From: Brevibacillus laterosporus
GTDB lineage: Bacteria; Bacillota; Bacilli; Brevibacillales; Brevibacillaceae
Assembly (NCBI RefSeq): GCF_030489605.1
Contig: NZ_JAUKFY010000001.1
Location: 62,001 to 126,000, forward strand
Length of the DNA stretch: 64,000 nt
Reading direction: 5' to 3'
The position numbers were made by a program, and so were the translations under genes. The notes beneath the pieces are model-generated. The model had not been told where the DNA came from, searched no databases, and saw only the letters and a program-made list of their open reading frames with translations. This document shows positions 19,951 through 28,993 of this stretch, in pieces; position 1 is the first letter of the stretch; each line of letters begins with the position of its first letter.

Positions 19951-19985
19951 AAAGGACTATCGAGATTATTCGATGGTCCTTTTTG
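19951..19985 (+). terminator. Terminator after pyk
   Basis: AAAGGACTATCGA pairs with TCGATGGTCCTTTTT, 24 bases past the pyk stop. Confidence 0.85.
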
Positions 19986-20033
19986 TGCTACTATATGAGA
20001 GAAGGCTTTACGAAGTTAGGAGGCTATAATGAA

Positions 20034-20474
20034 ATGAATCCAGCTTTTTATCATACCTATCGGCTTCGGGTTCGCTACAGCGAAACAGATCAAATGCAAA
20101 TTGTATATCATGCAAACTATCTAACATGGTTTGAACTTGGACGAACTGAATATATTAGAGAAGTAGCTGGAATATCATATAAAGGGATAGAGGAGAAAGG
20201 CGTACTATTGCCAGTAACCAATGCAACCTTATCTTTTCATTCACCAGCACGCTATGATGATGAGATTGAAATTCGCACGTTTATTGAGCATGTAACGCCC
20301 ATCCGTATGAACTTTGGTTATGAGATATACCGAGTCAATGACAATCAATTATTAGTGTCAGGGAAGACAGAGCATGTTTTCACGAATCCACAAATAAAAC
20401 CAATCCGTCTTCCTAAAGTGATTCCAGAGCTGTATTCCTGTTTACAAGCTGAGTATGAAAAATATCTCGGGTAA
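20034..20474 (+). CDS. YbgC/4HBT family acyl-CoA thioesterase
   Basis: This 146-residue single hot-dog protein contains the 4-hydroxybenzoyl-CoA thioesterase signature: VRYSETDQMQIVYHANYLTWFELGRTEYIRE, with the catalytic Asp in the SETDQMQIVYHANY loop. It should hydrolyse acyl-CoA or acyl-carrier thioesters; the substrate cannot be read from sequence. The start is ATG 20034; AGGAGG lies ten bases upstream and a two-codon frame (ATG AAA TGA at 20029) overlaps it. A longer frame from 19983 would begin inside the pyk terminator and is unlikely. It is followed 34 bases later by fxsA. Confidence 0.85.
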   Translation: MNPAFYHTYRLRVRYSETDQMQIVYHANYLTWFELGRTEYIREVAGISYKGIEEKGVLLPVTNATLSFHSPARYDDEIEIRTFIEHVTPIRMNFGYEIYRVNDNQLLVSGKTEHVFTNPQIKPIRLPKVIPELYSCLQAEYEKYLG

Positions 20475-20508
20475 AGAATTGGTTTGATTAACCGGCAGAG
20501 GAAGTGAT

Positions 20509-20919
20509 ATGCCCATGTGGTTACGAATATTGTTTGTGTTTTTTTTAATCATACCGATTTTGGAAATTTGGGGAGTTATTGCAGTAGGAAAAGTGATTGG
20601 AGGACCTTGGACGATCCTGTTGGTCATTTTAACATCAGTGGTAGGGGCATATCTTGCTAAAAATCAAGGAACTCAGACCTTAAAATTATTACAGCTACAG
20701 CTATCTAGAGGGCAAATGCCGACTAATGCATTATTGGATGGATTGTTTATCCTATTTGGCGGTTTTTTACTTGTGTTTCCTGGATTTTTCACTGATATCA
20801 TTGGTATTATCTTTTTAATACCATATACGAGAATGATCTTGCGTTATTTCTTAAAAGCATGGATTATGTCGATGATTGCTTCTGGGAAAATGATCAAGTT
20901 TATTCATTTTAGAAGATAA
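20509..20919 (+). CDS. fxsA: FxsA family membrane protein
   Basis: This 136-residue membrane protein has three to four hydrophobic segments and the FxsA signature: LIIPILEIWGVIAVGKVIGG followed by VVGAYLAKNQG and PGFFTDIIGIIFLIPYTR. In E. coli FxsA overproduction relieves phage T7 exclusion by F plasmid PifA; its cellular role in Firmicutes is unknown. The gene lies between pyk and ytvI/citZ, exactly as in Bacillus. The ATG at 20509 follows GAGGAAGTG; a second ATG two codons later is possible. Confidence 0.9.
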   Translation: MPMWLRILFVFFLIIPILEIWGVIAVGKVIGGPWTILLVILTSVVGAYLAKNQGTQTLKLLQLQLSRGQMPTNALLDGLFILFGGFLLVFPGFFTDIIGIIFLIPYTRMILRYFLKAWIMSMIASGKMIKFIHFRR

Positions 20920-20920
20920 T

Positions 20921-20962
20921 AAAAGAGGGGCTAGCGACCTGTGAGAGCTGGCCTCTTTTTTG
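20921..20962 (+). terminator. Terminator after fxsA
   Basis: AAAAGAGGGGCTAGC pairs with GCTGGCCTCTTTTTT immediately after the stop codon. Confidence 0.85.
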
Positions 20963-21040
20963 TTGAACAGGAGATATTGCGTGGGATAACCAGGATTATC
21001 TGAAAAGCTAGGAGGCTGCTTATTGTATCGTTGAACATAT

Positions 21041-21075
21041 GAAAAAGGCGCCAAGTCCAAATACTATGGCGCCTT
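21041..21075 (-). terminator. Terminator of ytvI
   Basis: On the minus strand AAGGCGCCA pairs with TGGCGCCTT and is followed by TTTC. It lies about 45 bases past the ytvI stop. Confidence 0.75.
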
Positions 21076-21120
21076 CAACTAAGGGAAGCTGGAATACAAT
21101 CGGATTACGAATTACGCTAG

Positions 21121-22275
21121 TTACAATTTCCCCTTTACAATATACATCCATAAATCTTCAAAGATTTTCGCCTTAACTAAAGCGTTGACAATCACTAAAC
21201 TGACTGGTCCAATAATCAAACCCAGCACACCAAACAATTCTAATCCCGCAAATAGGGCTACTAATGTGAGCAAGGGGTCTAGTCCTACATTTTCAGCAAC
21301 AATCTTTGGCTCGATAATCTGACGGAAGATCACAACGATGCCATACAGGACGGAAAGACCTACTACAAGCGCGTATTGCCCCTTAAAGAACAAGAAAATG
21401 ATCCATGGTACAAAGACTGTACCTGTGCCCAAATATGGCAGTAAATCGACCAGACCGGTTAATAACCCTATCGTAATCGCATACTCCACTCGTAAAAGCA
21501 AAAGACCGATAATGACAATGGCTGCGGTAATTGAAATAAGAGTAAGCTGCGCTTTTAAAAACCCTACCAATGCGGAACGCAAGTCTAAAACGATTTGATC
21601 CATTCGATGATTAACACCAGTGGGTAAAATCTTGTGCATGCGTGATTTCCACAGGTAAAAATCCTTACTTAAGAAAAATGCTCCTAACAAGGAGATGACA
21701 AATACCGTACCTAGGCTTGGCAGTGACAAAAGGAAGGCATTGATGCCAGACAAAGCCCCAACGATAATAGTTTGAAAGCTATTACTAATGGTATGAAGTG
21801 CTTCTTTTACGTTAGAATCGATAGTAGTCTGAGAGTTTAAATCCAGTTGTGTATAGAAAAACTGGAACCGATGATATAAATTAGCGATAAAATCATGGGC
21901 TAGAAAATTTTGGATATATCCAGTGAACTCTACGGAAAGTCTAGGTAATAACTTGACCAAATTTCCGATTTCATTTACGGTCGTATTGATCACCAATGTA
22001 ATGACCCCAGTGACTATAAGCAGCAAAAGCAGCAAAACTACTGTTACGGACAGCCAGCGGGGAAATCGAAGCCGTTCCGTTAAATTAGTGACTGGGCGGT
22101 TTACAATAATCGCAATGATTAAAGAGATAATAAATGGGTAAATAAGAGGAGTGATCTTGATGACTGCAAAATACAAGGCCACGATGCAAAGAATCACCCA
22201 TAAAAAACGAATGCCTTGAAAAAGGCGCGTTAGCCAAGTTTCCGGGGTCAGTGTAGTTCCCTCCTGATCTATCAA
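21121..22275 (-). CDS. ytvI: YtvI, AI-2E transporter-like sporulation membrane protein
   Basis: This 384-residue protein of the UPF0118/AI-2E exporter family has a hydrophobic pair at about 15-55, another segment at 70-95, a long amphipathic domain (NLVKLLPRLSVEFTGYIQNF onwards) and a cluster of C-terminal helices with GLVDLLPYLGTGTVFVPW and EPKIVAENVGLDPLLTLVALFAGLELFG, the family signatures. In Bacillus YtvI is annotated as a sporulation integral membrane protein; transport substrate is unknown. It lies between fxsA and citZ as in Bacillus but on the opposite strand from both neighbours. The ATG at 22275 is a normal family start. Confidence 0.9.
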   Translation of the reverse strand: MIDQEGTTLTPETWLTRLFQGIRFLWVILCIVALYFAVIKITPLIYPFIISLIIAIIVNRPVTNLTERLRFPRWLSVTVVLLLLLLIVTGVITLVINTTVNEIGNLVKLLPRLSVEFTGYIQNFLAHDFIANLYHRFQFFYTQLDLNSQTTIDSNVKEALHTISNSFQTIIVGALSGINAFLLSLPSLGTVFVISLLGAFFLSKDFYLWKSRMHKILPTGVNHRMDQIVLDLRSALVGFLKAQLTLISITAAIVIIGLLLLRVEYAITIGLLTGLVDLLPYLGTGTVFVPWIIFLFFKGQYALVVGLSVLYGIVVIFRQIIEPKIVAENVGLDPLLTLVALFAGLELFGVLGLIIGPVSLVIVNALVKAKIFEDLWMYIVKGKL

Positions 22276-22386
22276 TTCATTAAACTTTCGCTTTTTCTGT
22301 CACGTATTATTATGCAGGAAGAGGTACATTTTACGCAAGTTTTAAGACATTTTGAGCCTAAAGTATAACTGTTTGAATTTTTATCA

Positions 22387-22415
22387 TTCACAAAATCGTC
22401 AATATCTTTTATAAT
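22387..22415 (+). promoter_or_regulatory. citZ promoter
   Basis: TTCACA (22387-22392) and TATAAT (22410-22415) are separated by exactly 17 bases. The transcript would carry a leader of roughly 190 bases before citZ, in which I see no clear riboswitch; a 65-codon frame inside it has no family features. The rest of 22276-22612 is AT-rich upstream sequence shared with ytvI. Confidence 0.6.
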
Positions 22416-22612
22416 TGGTGTCGAAATCATGTTTTGTTGTTTTACTCTTTCTTTTCTAGTTTACCCGTTATATATCTTATGTCTTACTTTCCTGCCTTTT
22501 ACTTTATGCAAAAAGAAAATTCTTTTTTTTCGATTTTTTCGCAAAAGAATAGGGGGAGAAGATTTATCAAGAAAAATAGCATTTAAACCTATACAGAAAA
22601 GGAGAGACGCAT

Positions 22613-23725
22613 ATGACAGCTACTAAAGGTTTAGAAGGTGTTGTTGCTGCTCAATCGGCAGTCTGTTCAATCATTGATGGCGTATTGTGCTATAGAGGTA
22701 TTAATGTTGATGAATTAGCTGAAAACGCTACCTTTGAAGAAGTGGTATATCTACTTTGGCATGGAGCCCTACCGAAGCGCGATCAGCTGGAAGCCTTCCA
22801 GAAGGAATTAGGAGCAAACGCCCAAATCCCTCAAGAGCTTATTGAAAGCATTCGTAATTTTCCCGAAGGCGTTCACTCTATGGCGGCATTGCGCACAGCT
22901 GTCTCTTCGCTAGCGCTCTACGACAAAGAGGCACAGGAAATGTCAAAGGAAGCAAATTATCGCAAGTCAATCCGACTAACCGCTCAGACGCCCACTATCG
23001 TTGCGGCATATGACCGTCTTCGTAAGGGATTGGAACCAATTGCACCGAGAGAGGAGTATTCCATTGCCAAGAATTTCCTGTACATGCTAAGCGGAGAAGA
23101 ACCATCTGATACGGCAGTAAAAGCATTTGATACGGCACTAATTCTACATGCCGACCATGAATTTAATGCTTCTACATTTTCAGCACGCGTGACAGTTGCT
23201 ACCCTGACAGACATTTATTCTGGTGTGGTATCAGCGATTGGAACCTTGAAAGGCCCGTTGCATGGAGGAGCTAATGAAGCTGTTGCCACTATGCTAGAAA
23301 AAATCGGATCTGTAGACAAAGTCGTTCCTTATATTCGTCAGGCTTTAGATAATAAGGAAAAAATCATGGGCTTTGGTCATCGTGTTTATAAAGATGGCGA
23401 TCCGCGTGCAAAGTGGTTGCGTCGTATGTCTAAAGAATTAACTGAACAACAAGGCAAAACAGAATTGTACGAAATGTCAGTGAAGATTGAAGAGCTGGTT
23501 ACAGGTGAAAAAGGATTAAAGCCTAACGTAGACTTCTATTCTGCTTCGGTTTACGTATCACTTGGTTTAGCTATTGACTTGTTTACTCCTATTTTTGCGA
23601 TCAGCCGGATGTCTGGCTGGACAGCTCACATCATGGAGCAATATGAAAATAATCGCTTAATTCGCCCGCGTGCAGACTATATTGGGCCAGTAAATCAGCA
23701 CTTTATACCGATTGACCTAAGATAG
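22613..23725 (+). CDS. citZ: Citrate synthase
   Basis: This 370-residue type II-like Gram-positive citrate synthase condenses oxaloacetate with acetyl-CoA. Catalytic residues are visible: His in GPLHGGANEAV, His in MGFGHRVYKDGDPRA, and Asp in KPNVDFYSASVY. The ATG at 22613 follows AAAGGAGAG. It is the first gene of the citZ-icd-mdh series, though 126 bases with an elaborate stem structure separate it from icd. The N-terminal GLEGVVAAQSAVCSIIDG is typical of Bacillus CitZ, making 2-methylcitrate synthase less likely. Confidence 0.96.
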   Translation: MTATKGLEGVVAAQSAVCSIIDGVLCYRGINVDELAENATFEEVVYLLWHGALPKRDQLEAFQKELGANAQIPQELIESIRNFPEGVHSMAALRTAVSSLALYDKEAQEMSKEANYRKSIRLTAQTPTIVAAYDRLRKGLEPIAPREEYSIAKNFLYMLSGEEPSDTAVKAFDTALILHADHEFNASTFSARVTVATLTDIYSGVVSAIGTLKGPLHGGANEAVATMLEKIGSVDKVVPYIRQALDNKEKIMGFGHRVYKDGDPRAKWLRRMSKELTEQQGKTELYEMSVKIEELVTGEKGLKPNVDFYSASVYVSLGLAIDLFTPIFAISRMSGWTAHIMEQYENNRLIRPRADYIGPVNQHFIPIDLR

Positions 23726-23736
23726 TTCGCTTGCAA

Positions 23737-23805
23737 TGAAAATTCTGGAACTGCCAATCGTGTGAGATTTGGTGGTTCTAGGCATGTCCTTTGGCAGGAT
23801 TTTCA
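23737..23805 (+). other. Nested stem structure between citZ and icd
   Basis: An outer stem (TGAAAATTCTG at 23737-23747 with CAGGATTTTCA at 23795-23805, one G-U pair) encloses an inner stem (GAACTGCCAATC with GATTTGGTGGTTC). There is no T-run, so it is not a standard terminator; an mRNA processing or stabilising element is possible. Confidence 0.5.
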
Positions 23806-23851
23806 TGTATTATAAAAAGAGATCAGATTATAAAAACATGGAGGGGTTCCT

Positions 23852-25135
23852 TTGTTTAAAAATCTTTCTGCACCAACACATGGAGAAAAAATCACCGTAG
23901 ATAATGGCAAAATGGTTGTACCTAACAATCCAATCATTCCTTTTATTGAAGGGGACGGAACTGGACCTGATATTTGGAATGCATCTGTTCGCGTTTTAGA
24001 TGCAGTCGTAGAAAAAGCATATAAAGGCGAGAAAAAAATCGCGTGGTTTGAAGTATTTGCTGGTGAAAAAGCATTTAATCAATATGGTGAGTGGCTGCCT
24101 GAAGATACATTAACAGCAATTCGTGAATATCTGATCGCAATTAAAGGACCTTTAACAACTCCGGTTGGAGGTGGAATTCGATCTATCAACGTGGCATTGC
24201 GTCAAGAGCTTGATTTGTATGCTTGCGTACGCCCTGTTCAATACTTCGATGGAGTACCATCTCCTGTTAAACACCCAGAACTTACTGACATGGTGATCTT
24301 CCGTGAAAATACTGAAGACATTTATGCTGGTGTCGAATGGGCTGAGGGGTCCGATGAAGTTAAAAAAGTTATTCAATTCTTACAAAGCGAAATGGGCGTT
24401 AAGAAAATTCGCTTCCCAGAATCTTCTGGTATCGGTATTAAGCCTGTTTCCAAAGATGGTACAGAACGTTTAGTTCGCGCTGCAATTGAGTATGCTTTAG
24501 AAAACAACCGTAAATCTGTAACACTTGTTCACAAAGGTAATATTATGAAATTTACCGAAGGCGCCTTTAAAAACTGGGGTTATGAAGTTGCTGAAGCTGA
24601 ATATGGTGATAAAGTATTTACATGGGCACAGTACGACCGTTTAAAAGCGGAAGGAAAAGATGCCGATCAAGCTCAAAAAGAAGCAGAAGCAGCAGGCAAG
24701 CTAATCGTAAAAGACGTGATTGCAGACGCTTTCTTGCAACAAATCTTGACTCGTCCAGCAGAATATGATGTAGTAGCTACATTGAACTTAAATGGTGACT
24801 ACATTTCCGATGCGCTGGCTGCACAAGTTGGAGGTATTGGTATCGCCCCTGGTGCCAACATCAACTATTTGACAGGTCATGCTATTTTTGAAGCAACCCA
24901 TGGTACAGCTCCAAAATATGCTGGTCTTGATAAAGTAAATCCATCTTCTGTAATCCTGTCTGGTGAAATGATGCTTCGTCATTTAGGTTGGAATGAAGCA
25001 GCTGATCTGTTGATAGCAGCAATGGAAAAAACAATTTCATCTAAAGAAGTTACTTATGATTTTGCCCGTCTGATGGATGGTGCAAAAGAACTGAAAACAT
25101 CTGAATTTGCAGATGCCTTAATCAAAAATCTTTAG
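23852..25135 (+). CDS. icd: Isocitrate dehydrogenase (NADP-dependent)
   Basis: This 427-residue enzyme oxidatively decarboxylates isocitrate to 2-oxoglutarate. It starts at TTG 23852 after GGAGGGG. The substrate-binding stretch [23 protein letters not shown] contains the Ser that is the regulatory phosphorylation site in E. coli, and [47 protein letters not shown] and [13 protein letters not shown] are the metal- and cofactor-binding motifs. GTAPKYAG fits the NADP-specific bacterial class. It is 28 bases before mdh, clearly in one operon. Confidence 0.96.
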   Translation: MFKNLSAPTHGEKITVDNGKMVVPNNPIIPFIEGDGTGPDIWNASVRVLDAVVEKAYKGEKKIAWFEVFAGEKAFNQYGEWLPEDTLTAIREYLIAIKGPLTTPVGGGIRSINVALRQELDLYACVRPVQYFDGVPSPVKHPELTDMVIFRENTEDIYAGVEWAEGSDEVKKVIQFLQSEMGVKKIRFPESSGIGIKPVSKDGTERLVRAAIEYALENNRKSVTLVHKGNIMKFTEGAFKNWGYEVAEAEYGDKVFTWAQYDRLKAEGKDADQAQKEAEAAGKLIVKDVIADAFLQQILTRPAEYDVVATLNLNGDYISDALAAQVGGIGIAPGANINYLTGHAIFEATHGTAPKYAGLDKVNPSSVILSGEMMLRHLGWNEAADLLIAAMEKTISSKEVTYDFARLMDGAKELKTSEFADALIKNL

Positions 25136-25163
25136 GAATCGAAAACTTGAGGAGGTCTATTAC

Positions 25164-26102
25164 ATGTCTTTTCAACGCAAAAAAATCGCAGTCATCGGTA
25201 GTGGTTTCACAGGTGCAACAACAGCTTTTATCCTAGCTCAAAAGGAATTGGGTGATGTTGTTCTTGTTGATATCCCTCAATTAGAGAATCCTACAAAAGG
25301 AAAAGCATTAGACATGATGGAATCTTCCCCTGTACTAGGCTTTGATTCAAAAATCACAGGTACTGCTAACTATGCGGATATCCAAGGTGCTGATATGGTT
25401 ATCATTACTGCTGGTATCGCTCGCAAACCTGGTATGTCCCGTGATGACTTGGTAAATACCAATGCTGGTATCATGAAATCAGTGGCAGAAAACGTAAAAA
25501 TCTATGCTCCAAACTCAACTGTTATTATTTTGTCTAACCCAGTTGATGCAATGACTTACACATTCTACAAAGCATCCGGTTTTCCTAAAGAGCGTGTTAT
25601 TGGTCAATCAGGTGTGCTAGATACAGCTCGTTTCCGCACATTCGTTGCTGAAGAATTGAATGTATCTGTAGAAGACGTAACAGGCTTCGTACTAGGTGGA
25701 CACGGTGACGACATGGTTCCGCTTGTTCGTTATTCCTATGCTGGTGGTATCCCACTAGAAACATTAATTCCAAAAGATCGTCTTGATGCAATCGTGGAAC
25801 GCACTCGCAAAGGTGGCGGTGAAATTGTTAGCTTGTTAGGCAATGGTTCCGCTTACTATGCACCGGCTGCTTCTTTAGTACAAATGGCAGAAGCAATCCT
25901 AAAAGACAAAAAACGCATTCTTCCATCTATCGCTTTATTGCAGGGTGAATATGGTTACCAAGACCTATACCTAGGTGTACCAACCTTGCTTGGTAAAGAT
26001 GGTATCGAAAAAATCTATGAACTGGAATTGACAGAAGACGAAAAAGTAGCTTTGGATAAATCCGCTGACGCTGTTCGCAATGTCTTGAAAGTTCTTCAAT
26101 AG
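25164..26102 (+). CDS. mdh: Malate dehydrogenase (LDH-like type)
   Basis: This 312-residue NAD-dependent enzyme interconverts malate and oxaloacetate, closing the TCA steps begun by citZ. The nucleotide loop [15 protein letters not shown], an acidic Asp after beta-2 ([11 protein letters not shown] preference), the mobile-loop region [16 protein letters not shown] whose Arg residues distinguish malate from lactate dehydrogenase, and the catalytic [14 protein letters not shown] are all present. The ATG follows GAGGAGG. The operon ends in a strong hairpin. Confidence 0.96.
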   Translation: MSFQRKKIAVIGSGFTGATTAFILAQKELGDVVLVDIPQLENPTKGKALDMMESSPVLGFDSKITGTANYADIQGADMVIITAGIARKPGMSRDDLVNTNAGIMKSVAENVKIYAPNSTVIILSNPVDAMTYTFYKASGFPKERVIGQSGVLDTARFRTFVAEELNVSVEDVTGFVLGGHGDDMVPLVRYSYAGGIPLETLIPKDRLDAIVERTRKGGGEIVSLLGNGSAYYAPAASLVQMAEAILKDKKRILPSIALLQGEYGYQDLYLGVPTLLGKDGIEKIYELELTEDEKVALDKSADAVRNVLKVLQ

Positions 26103-26116
26103 AAAAAAATATAACT

Positions 26117-26147
26117 AAAAAGGAGAGCCATCGTTGCTCTCCTTTTT
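26117..26147 (+). terminator. Terminator of the icd-mdh operon
   Basis: AAAAAGGAGAGC pairs with GCTCTCCTTTTTG around a 6-base loop, 15 bases after mdh. Confidence 0.9.
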
Positions 26148-26191
26148 GTTTGTAACCGCTATCTATCCCGCCACTACGCCATCCATAAATC

Positions 26192-26230
26192 CTTACAGGA
26201 AGAAAACCAAATCTTTACAAGAAAATTACT
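26192..26230 (+). promoter_or_regulatory. Candidate Pho-box array upstream of phoP
   Basis: Hexamers CTTACA (26192), TTTACA (26214) and ATTACT (26225) fall on an 11-base register, the spacing of TT(A/T)ACA boxes bound by PhoP dimers; the register position at 26203 is a poor match. The array lies about 110 bases before phoP, as expected for autoregulation. Confidence 0.4.
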
Positions 26231-26341
26231 TGCACCGCTAAATGTCATCTGTCAGACTGAGATTACAAGCCTAGAATACAAAGCATAAAGGTAATACTAT
26301 AGAAGAGGTAAGTTGAGAATTACATGTAGGGGGAAGCATAA

Positions 26342-27040
26342 GTGACGAAGATTTTGGTAGTAGAAGATGAGGTATCTATTTCTAAATTGATTCAATTTAA
26401 TTTGGAAAAGGCGGGCTATGAGGTAATTACCGCTTTTGACGGCAAACAGGCGTTAACAATGGCGCGTGAAGAGAAGCCAGATTTTATCATCTTAGACCTA
26501 ATGCTTCCATATATGGATGGTCTAGATGTCTGCAAAACACTTCGTCAGGAACGAATCAATACTCCCATCCTTATCTTGACGGCAAAAGAGGATGAGCTGG
26601 ACAAAATTTTGGGGCTCGAATTGGGAGCGGATGATTATATTACAAAGCCCTTTAGCCCTAGAGAAGTTGTCGCACGAGTCAAAGCTATTCTGCGCCGTTT
26701 TAATGCGAAGCCAGAACCAGATCCGGAAAAAGAAGAAGAACGTCAGTACTCATTTGGAGAAATCGTTATCTATCCGGAAAAATATGAGGTCTTCCTCCGT
26801 GACGAGAAGGTGGAGCTGACTCCGAAAGAATTTGAGTTGCTACTATACCTTGCAAGTAATGTTGGACGTGTTTTAACACGTGACCAATTGCTCAATGCAG
26901 TATGGAATTATGATTTTGTAGGTGATTCTCGAATTGTAGATGTACATGTCAGCCATTTGCGAGAAAAATTAGAGCAGGATACCAAAAACCCACGCTATAT
27001 TAAAACGGTGCGTGGTCTCGGCTATAAATTAGAAGGCTAG
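26342..27040 (+). CDS. phoP: Phosphate response regulator PhoP
   Basis: This 232-residue OmpR-type regulator has a receiver domain with acidic pair E8/D9, phosphoacceptor D52 (FIILDLMLPYMDG) and K in ADDYITKPFSP, followed by a winged-helix DNA-binding domain (VELTPKEFELLLYLASNVGRVLTRDQLL, VDVHVSHLREKLE). Position after citZ-icd-mdh and before phoR and polA matches Bacillus PhoP, the master regulator of the phosphate-starvation response. The start is GTG 26342 after TAGGGGGAAG. phoR begins 16 bases downstream with its site GGGAGGG between them. Confidence 0.95.
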   Translation: MTKILVVEDEVSISKLIQFNLEKAGYEVITAFDGKQALTMAREEKPDFIILDLMLPYMDGLDVCKTLRQERINTPILILTAKEDELDKILGLELGADDYITKPFSPREVVARVKAILRRFNAKPEPDPEKEEERQYSFGEIVIYPEKYEVFLRDEKVELTPKEFELLLYLASNVGRVLTRDQLLNAVWNYDFVGDSRIVDVHVSHLREKLEQDTKNPRYIKTVRGLGYKLEG

Positions 27041-27055
27041 GCCAGGGAGGGTACA

Positions 27056-28834
27056 GTGAATCGATTTCGCCTGAAGCTTACCTTTACAATACTAAGCTTA
27101 ATTTCGCTTGTTCTTATTGTGATCGGGATATTTATTGGGAAAGTTATGGAACGATCCTATCTGCAGATGCAATATGATCTTTTAAGAAAAGAAGCCTTAT
27201 TTATCTCTGAAACGATCATTGATCCAAAAATATTAGCTCAGCAGGAGCGTTTAGAAGCTCAAATTCAGCACTTTACTGAATCTATGGAGGTGCGTATTAC
27301 TGTTGTTGATCCTTTGGGGATAGTAATGGCTGATACCTCAGGTGTAGATCAAAAGCTGAGAAATCATGCTCATCGGCCAGAGATAGAAGCGGCCCTCAGG
27401 GGACAGATAGGAATCGCCCATCGGGAAAGTGATACTCTACATCAGCAGATGATCTATGTGGCTGTGCCACTGAAGGATAATAGAACAGGACAAGTCGTTG
27501 GGGCGGTTCGTTCCGCTATGTCCATGCAGACCATTACTCAATCTGTCCATCAGATGTGGTTTAGTTTGGTCATGGGACTTGTAATTACTTTGATTATCGG
27601 TAGCATTGTCAGTTCACGCATCTCTCATGGCATTACCAAGCCAATTGAAGAGATTATTCGGGTTGCAAGAAATATTACGCAGCGTCAGTACGAGAGCCGC
27701 GTCAAAATTAAGCCCCGCGATGAGCTAGGTCAATTGGCAACAGCGATTAATTTTATGGCGTCTAGTTTGGAACAGCAGATGTATCAAATATCGGAGAATC
27801 AGCAACGTTTAACAGGAGTGCTGGCGACGATGCCCAGTGGCGTGATTTTAATCGCCGAAAATGGGCGGATTGAGCTTATAAATAATGCGGTTGAAAAAAT
27901 GTTGAATATATCCAGTTCTGAATTCGTAGGGAAATTACATTTTGAAGCAGGTCATAATTACGGCTTTAGTAAGCATATAGATGATGTCATGCGCACGGGG
28001 GAACGGAAGCGGGATGAAATTCATATTTTTTATCCGACAGAGCGGATGATCTATGCTGACTTTTCTCCTTATGTGAACTACCGTGGTGAAATTAAAGGTG
28101 TTCTGGCAGTGTTAAATGACATTACAGATATTCGCCGATTAGAAAAGATGCGCAGTGATTTTGTTGCGAATGTTTCCCATGAGTTACGCACACCGATTAC
28201 CTCTATTAAAGGCTTCACGGAAACCTTATTAGACGGAGCGCTTAAGGATGAAGAGATTAGCAGGCACTTTTTGCAAATTATTTATGACGAGAGTGAACGT
28301 CTTTTTAGATTAATTAGTGATATTTTAGATTTATCTAAAATTGAGCAAAAACGAATAACACTGACTTACACTGAGGTTGAGATGCATCGGCTCATAGAAG
28401 AAACAGCGGTCCTGCTTCGGGAACAACTGCAACGAAAAGAGCTAAAGCTCATTTTGCCTGCCGATCAAGGAATTATGCTGCGCGCTGATAAGGATTGCTT
28501 GCAGCAGATTTTGCTTAACCTGCTGGCAAATGCGATAGCTTATACACCAGAGGGCGGGAACATCACGATTGAACTGAGAAGGGACGAAGATAATCTTTAC
28601 CTGGATGTGGCGGATACGGGCATAGGGATTCCAGAGGATGATCTTGGACGGATTTTTGAGCGGTTCTATCGTGTTGATAAAGCACGATCACGTGATTCTG
28701 GTGGGACTGGTTTAGGCTTAGCTATTGTGAAGCACATATGTGAGTCTTTACATGGCTCCATTACTGTAAGAAGTACGGAGGGTGTTGGCTCTGTGTTTTC
28801 GGTTACCTTACCCTTGGACAATCCAATCTCATAA
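27056..28834 (+). CDS. phoR: Phosphate sensor histidine kinase PhoR
   Basis: This 592-residue membrane kinase is the partner of PhoP. TM1 spans about 7-28; an extracellular PAS-like sensor (about 35-165) and TM2 (about 170-190) follow, then HAMP (KPIEEIIRVARNITQRQYESRV), an internal PAS domain (LIAENGRIELINNAVEKML), the dimerisation helix with the phosphoacceptor His in FVANVSHELRTPITSIKGF, and an ATPase domain with N-box QILLNLLANAIAYTPEGG and G-boxes DTGIGIPEDDL and GGTGLGLAIVKH. The start is GTG 27056. Domain order and length equal Bacillus PhoR. Confidence 0.95.
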   Translation: MNRFRLKLTFTILSLISLVLIVIGIFIGKVMERSYLQMQYDLLRKEALFISETIIDPKILAQQERLEAQIQHFTESMEVRITVVDPLGIVMADTSGVDQKLRNHAHRPEIEAALRGQIGIAHRESDTLHQQMIYVAVPLKDNRTGQVVGAVRSAMSMQTITQSVHQMWFSLVMGLVITLIIGSIVSSRISHGITKPIEEIIRVARNITQRQYESRVKIKPRDELGQLATAINFMASSLEQQMYQISENQQRLTGVLATMPSGVILIAENGRIELINNAVEKMLNISSSEFVGKLHFEAGHNYGFSKHIDDVMRTGERKRDEIHIFYPTERMIYADFSPYVNYRGEIKGVLAVLNDITDIRRLEKMRSDFVANVSHELRTPITSIKGFTETLLDGALKDEEISRHFLQIIYDESERLFRLISDILDLSKIEQKRITLTYTEVEMHRLIEETAVLLREQLQRKELKLILPADQGIMLRADKDCLQQILLNLLANAIAYTPEGGNITIELRRDEDNLYLDVADTGIGIPEDDLGRIFERFYRVDKARSRDSGGTGLGLAIVKHICESLHGSITVRSTEGVGSVFSVTLPLDNPIS

Positions 28835-28845
28835 TTGATGGAGTG

Positions 28846-28891
28846 AAAATAGAGTGCCAAACCGCCATTAGAGCTGTAGCACTCTATTTTT
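28846..28891 (+). terminator. Terminator after phoR
   Basis: Twelve-base arms AAAATAGAGTGC and GCACTCTATTTT enclose a loop of about 20 bases and end in T5. A direct repeat of AAAAGATTTCCT follows shortly after. Confidence 0.8.
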
Positions 28892-28993
28892 GACTGAAAA
28901 GATTTCCTGTACGGAAAAAGATTTCCTAAGCATTAGTCATCGAGTGAAACAACCACCTCTTGTTCATACTACAAAATGGAGGTGAAGGATTCT

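Noticed and set aside
20029-20037. ATG AAA TGA two-codon frames overlapping starts (here and at 39465)
   Set aside because: This string arises easily near ATG starts after AGGAGG; the spacing at 39465 is too short for initiation, so I do not claim function.
22429-22626. 65-codon frame in the citZ leader
   Set aside because: Low-complexity Phe/Leu/Lys content from AT-rich leader sequence, overlaps the citZ start and SD, and has no SD of its own.
28897-28928. Direct repeat AAAAGATTTCCT after phoR
   Set aside because: Only two 12-base copies about 20 bases apart; most likely a small local duplication, not a mobile or CRISPR element.
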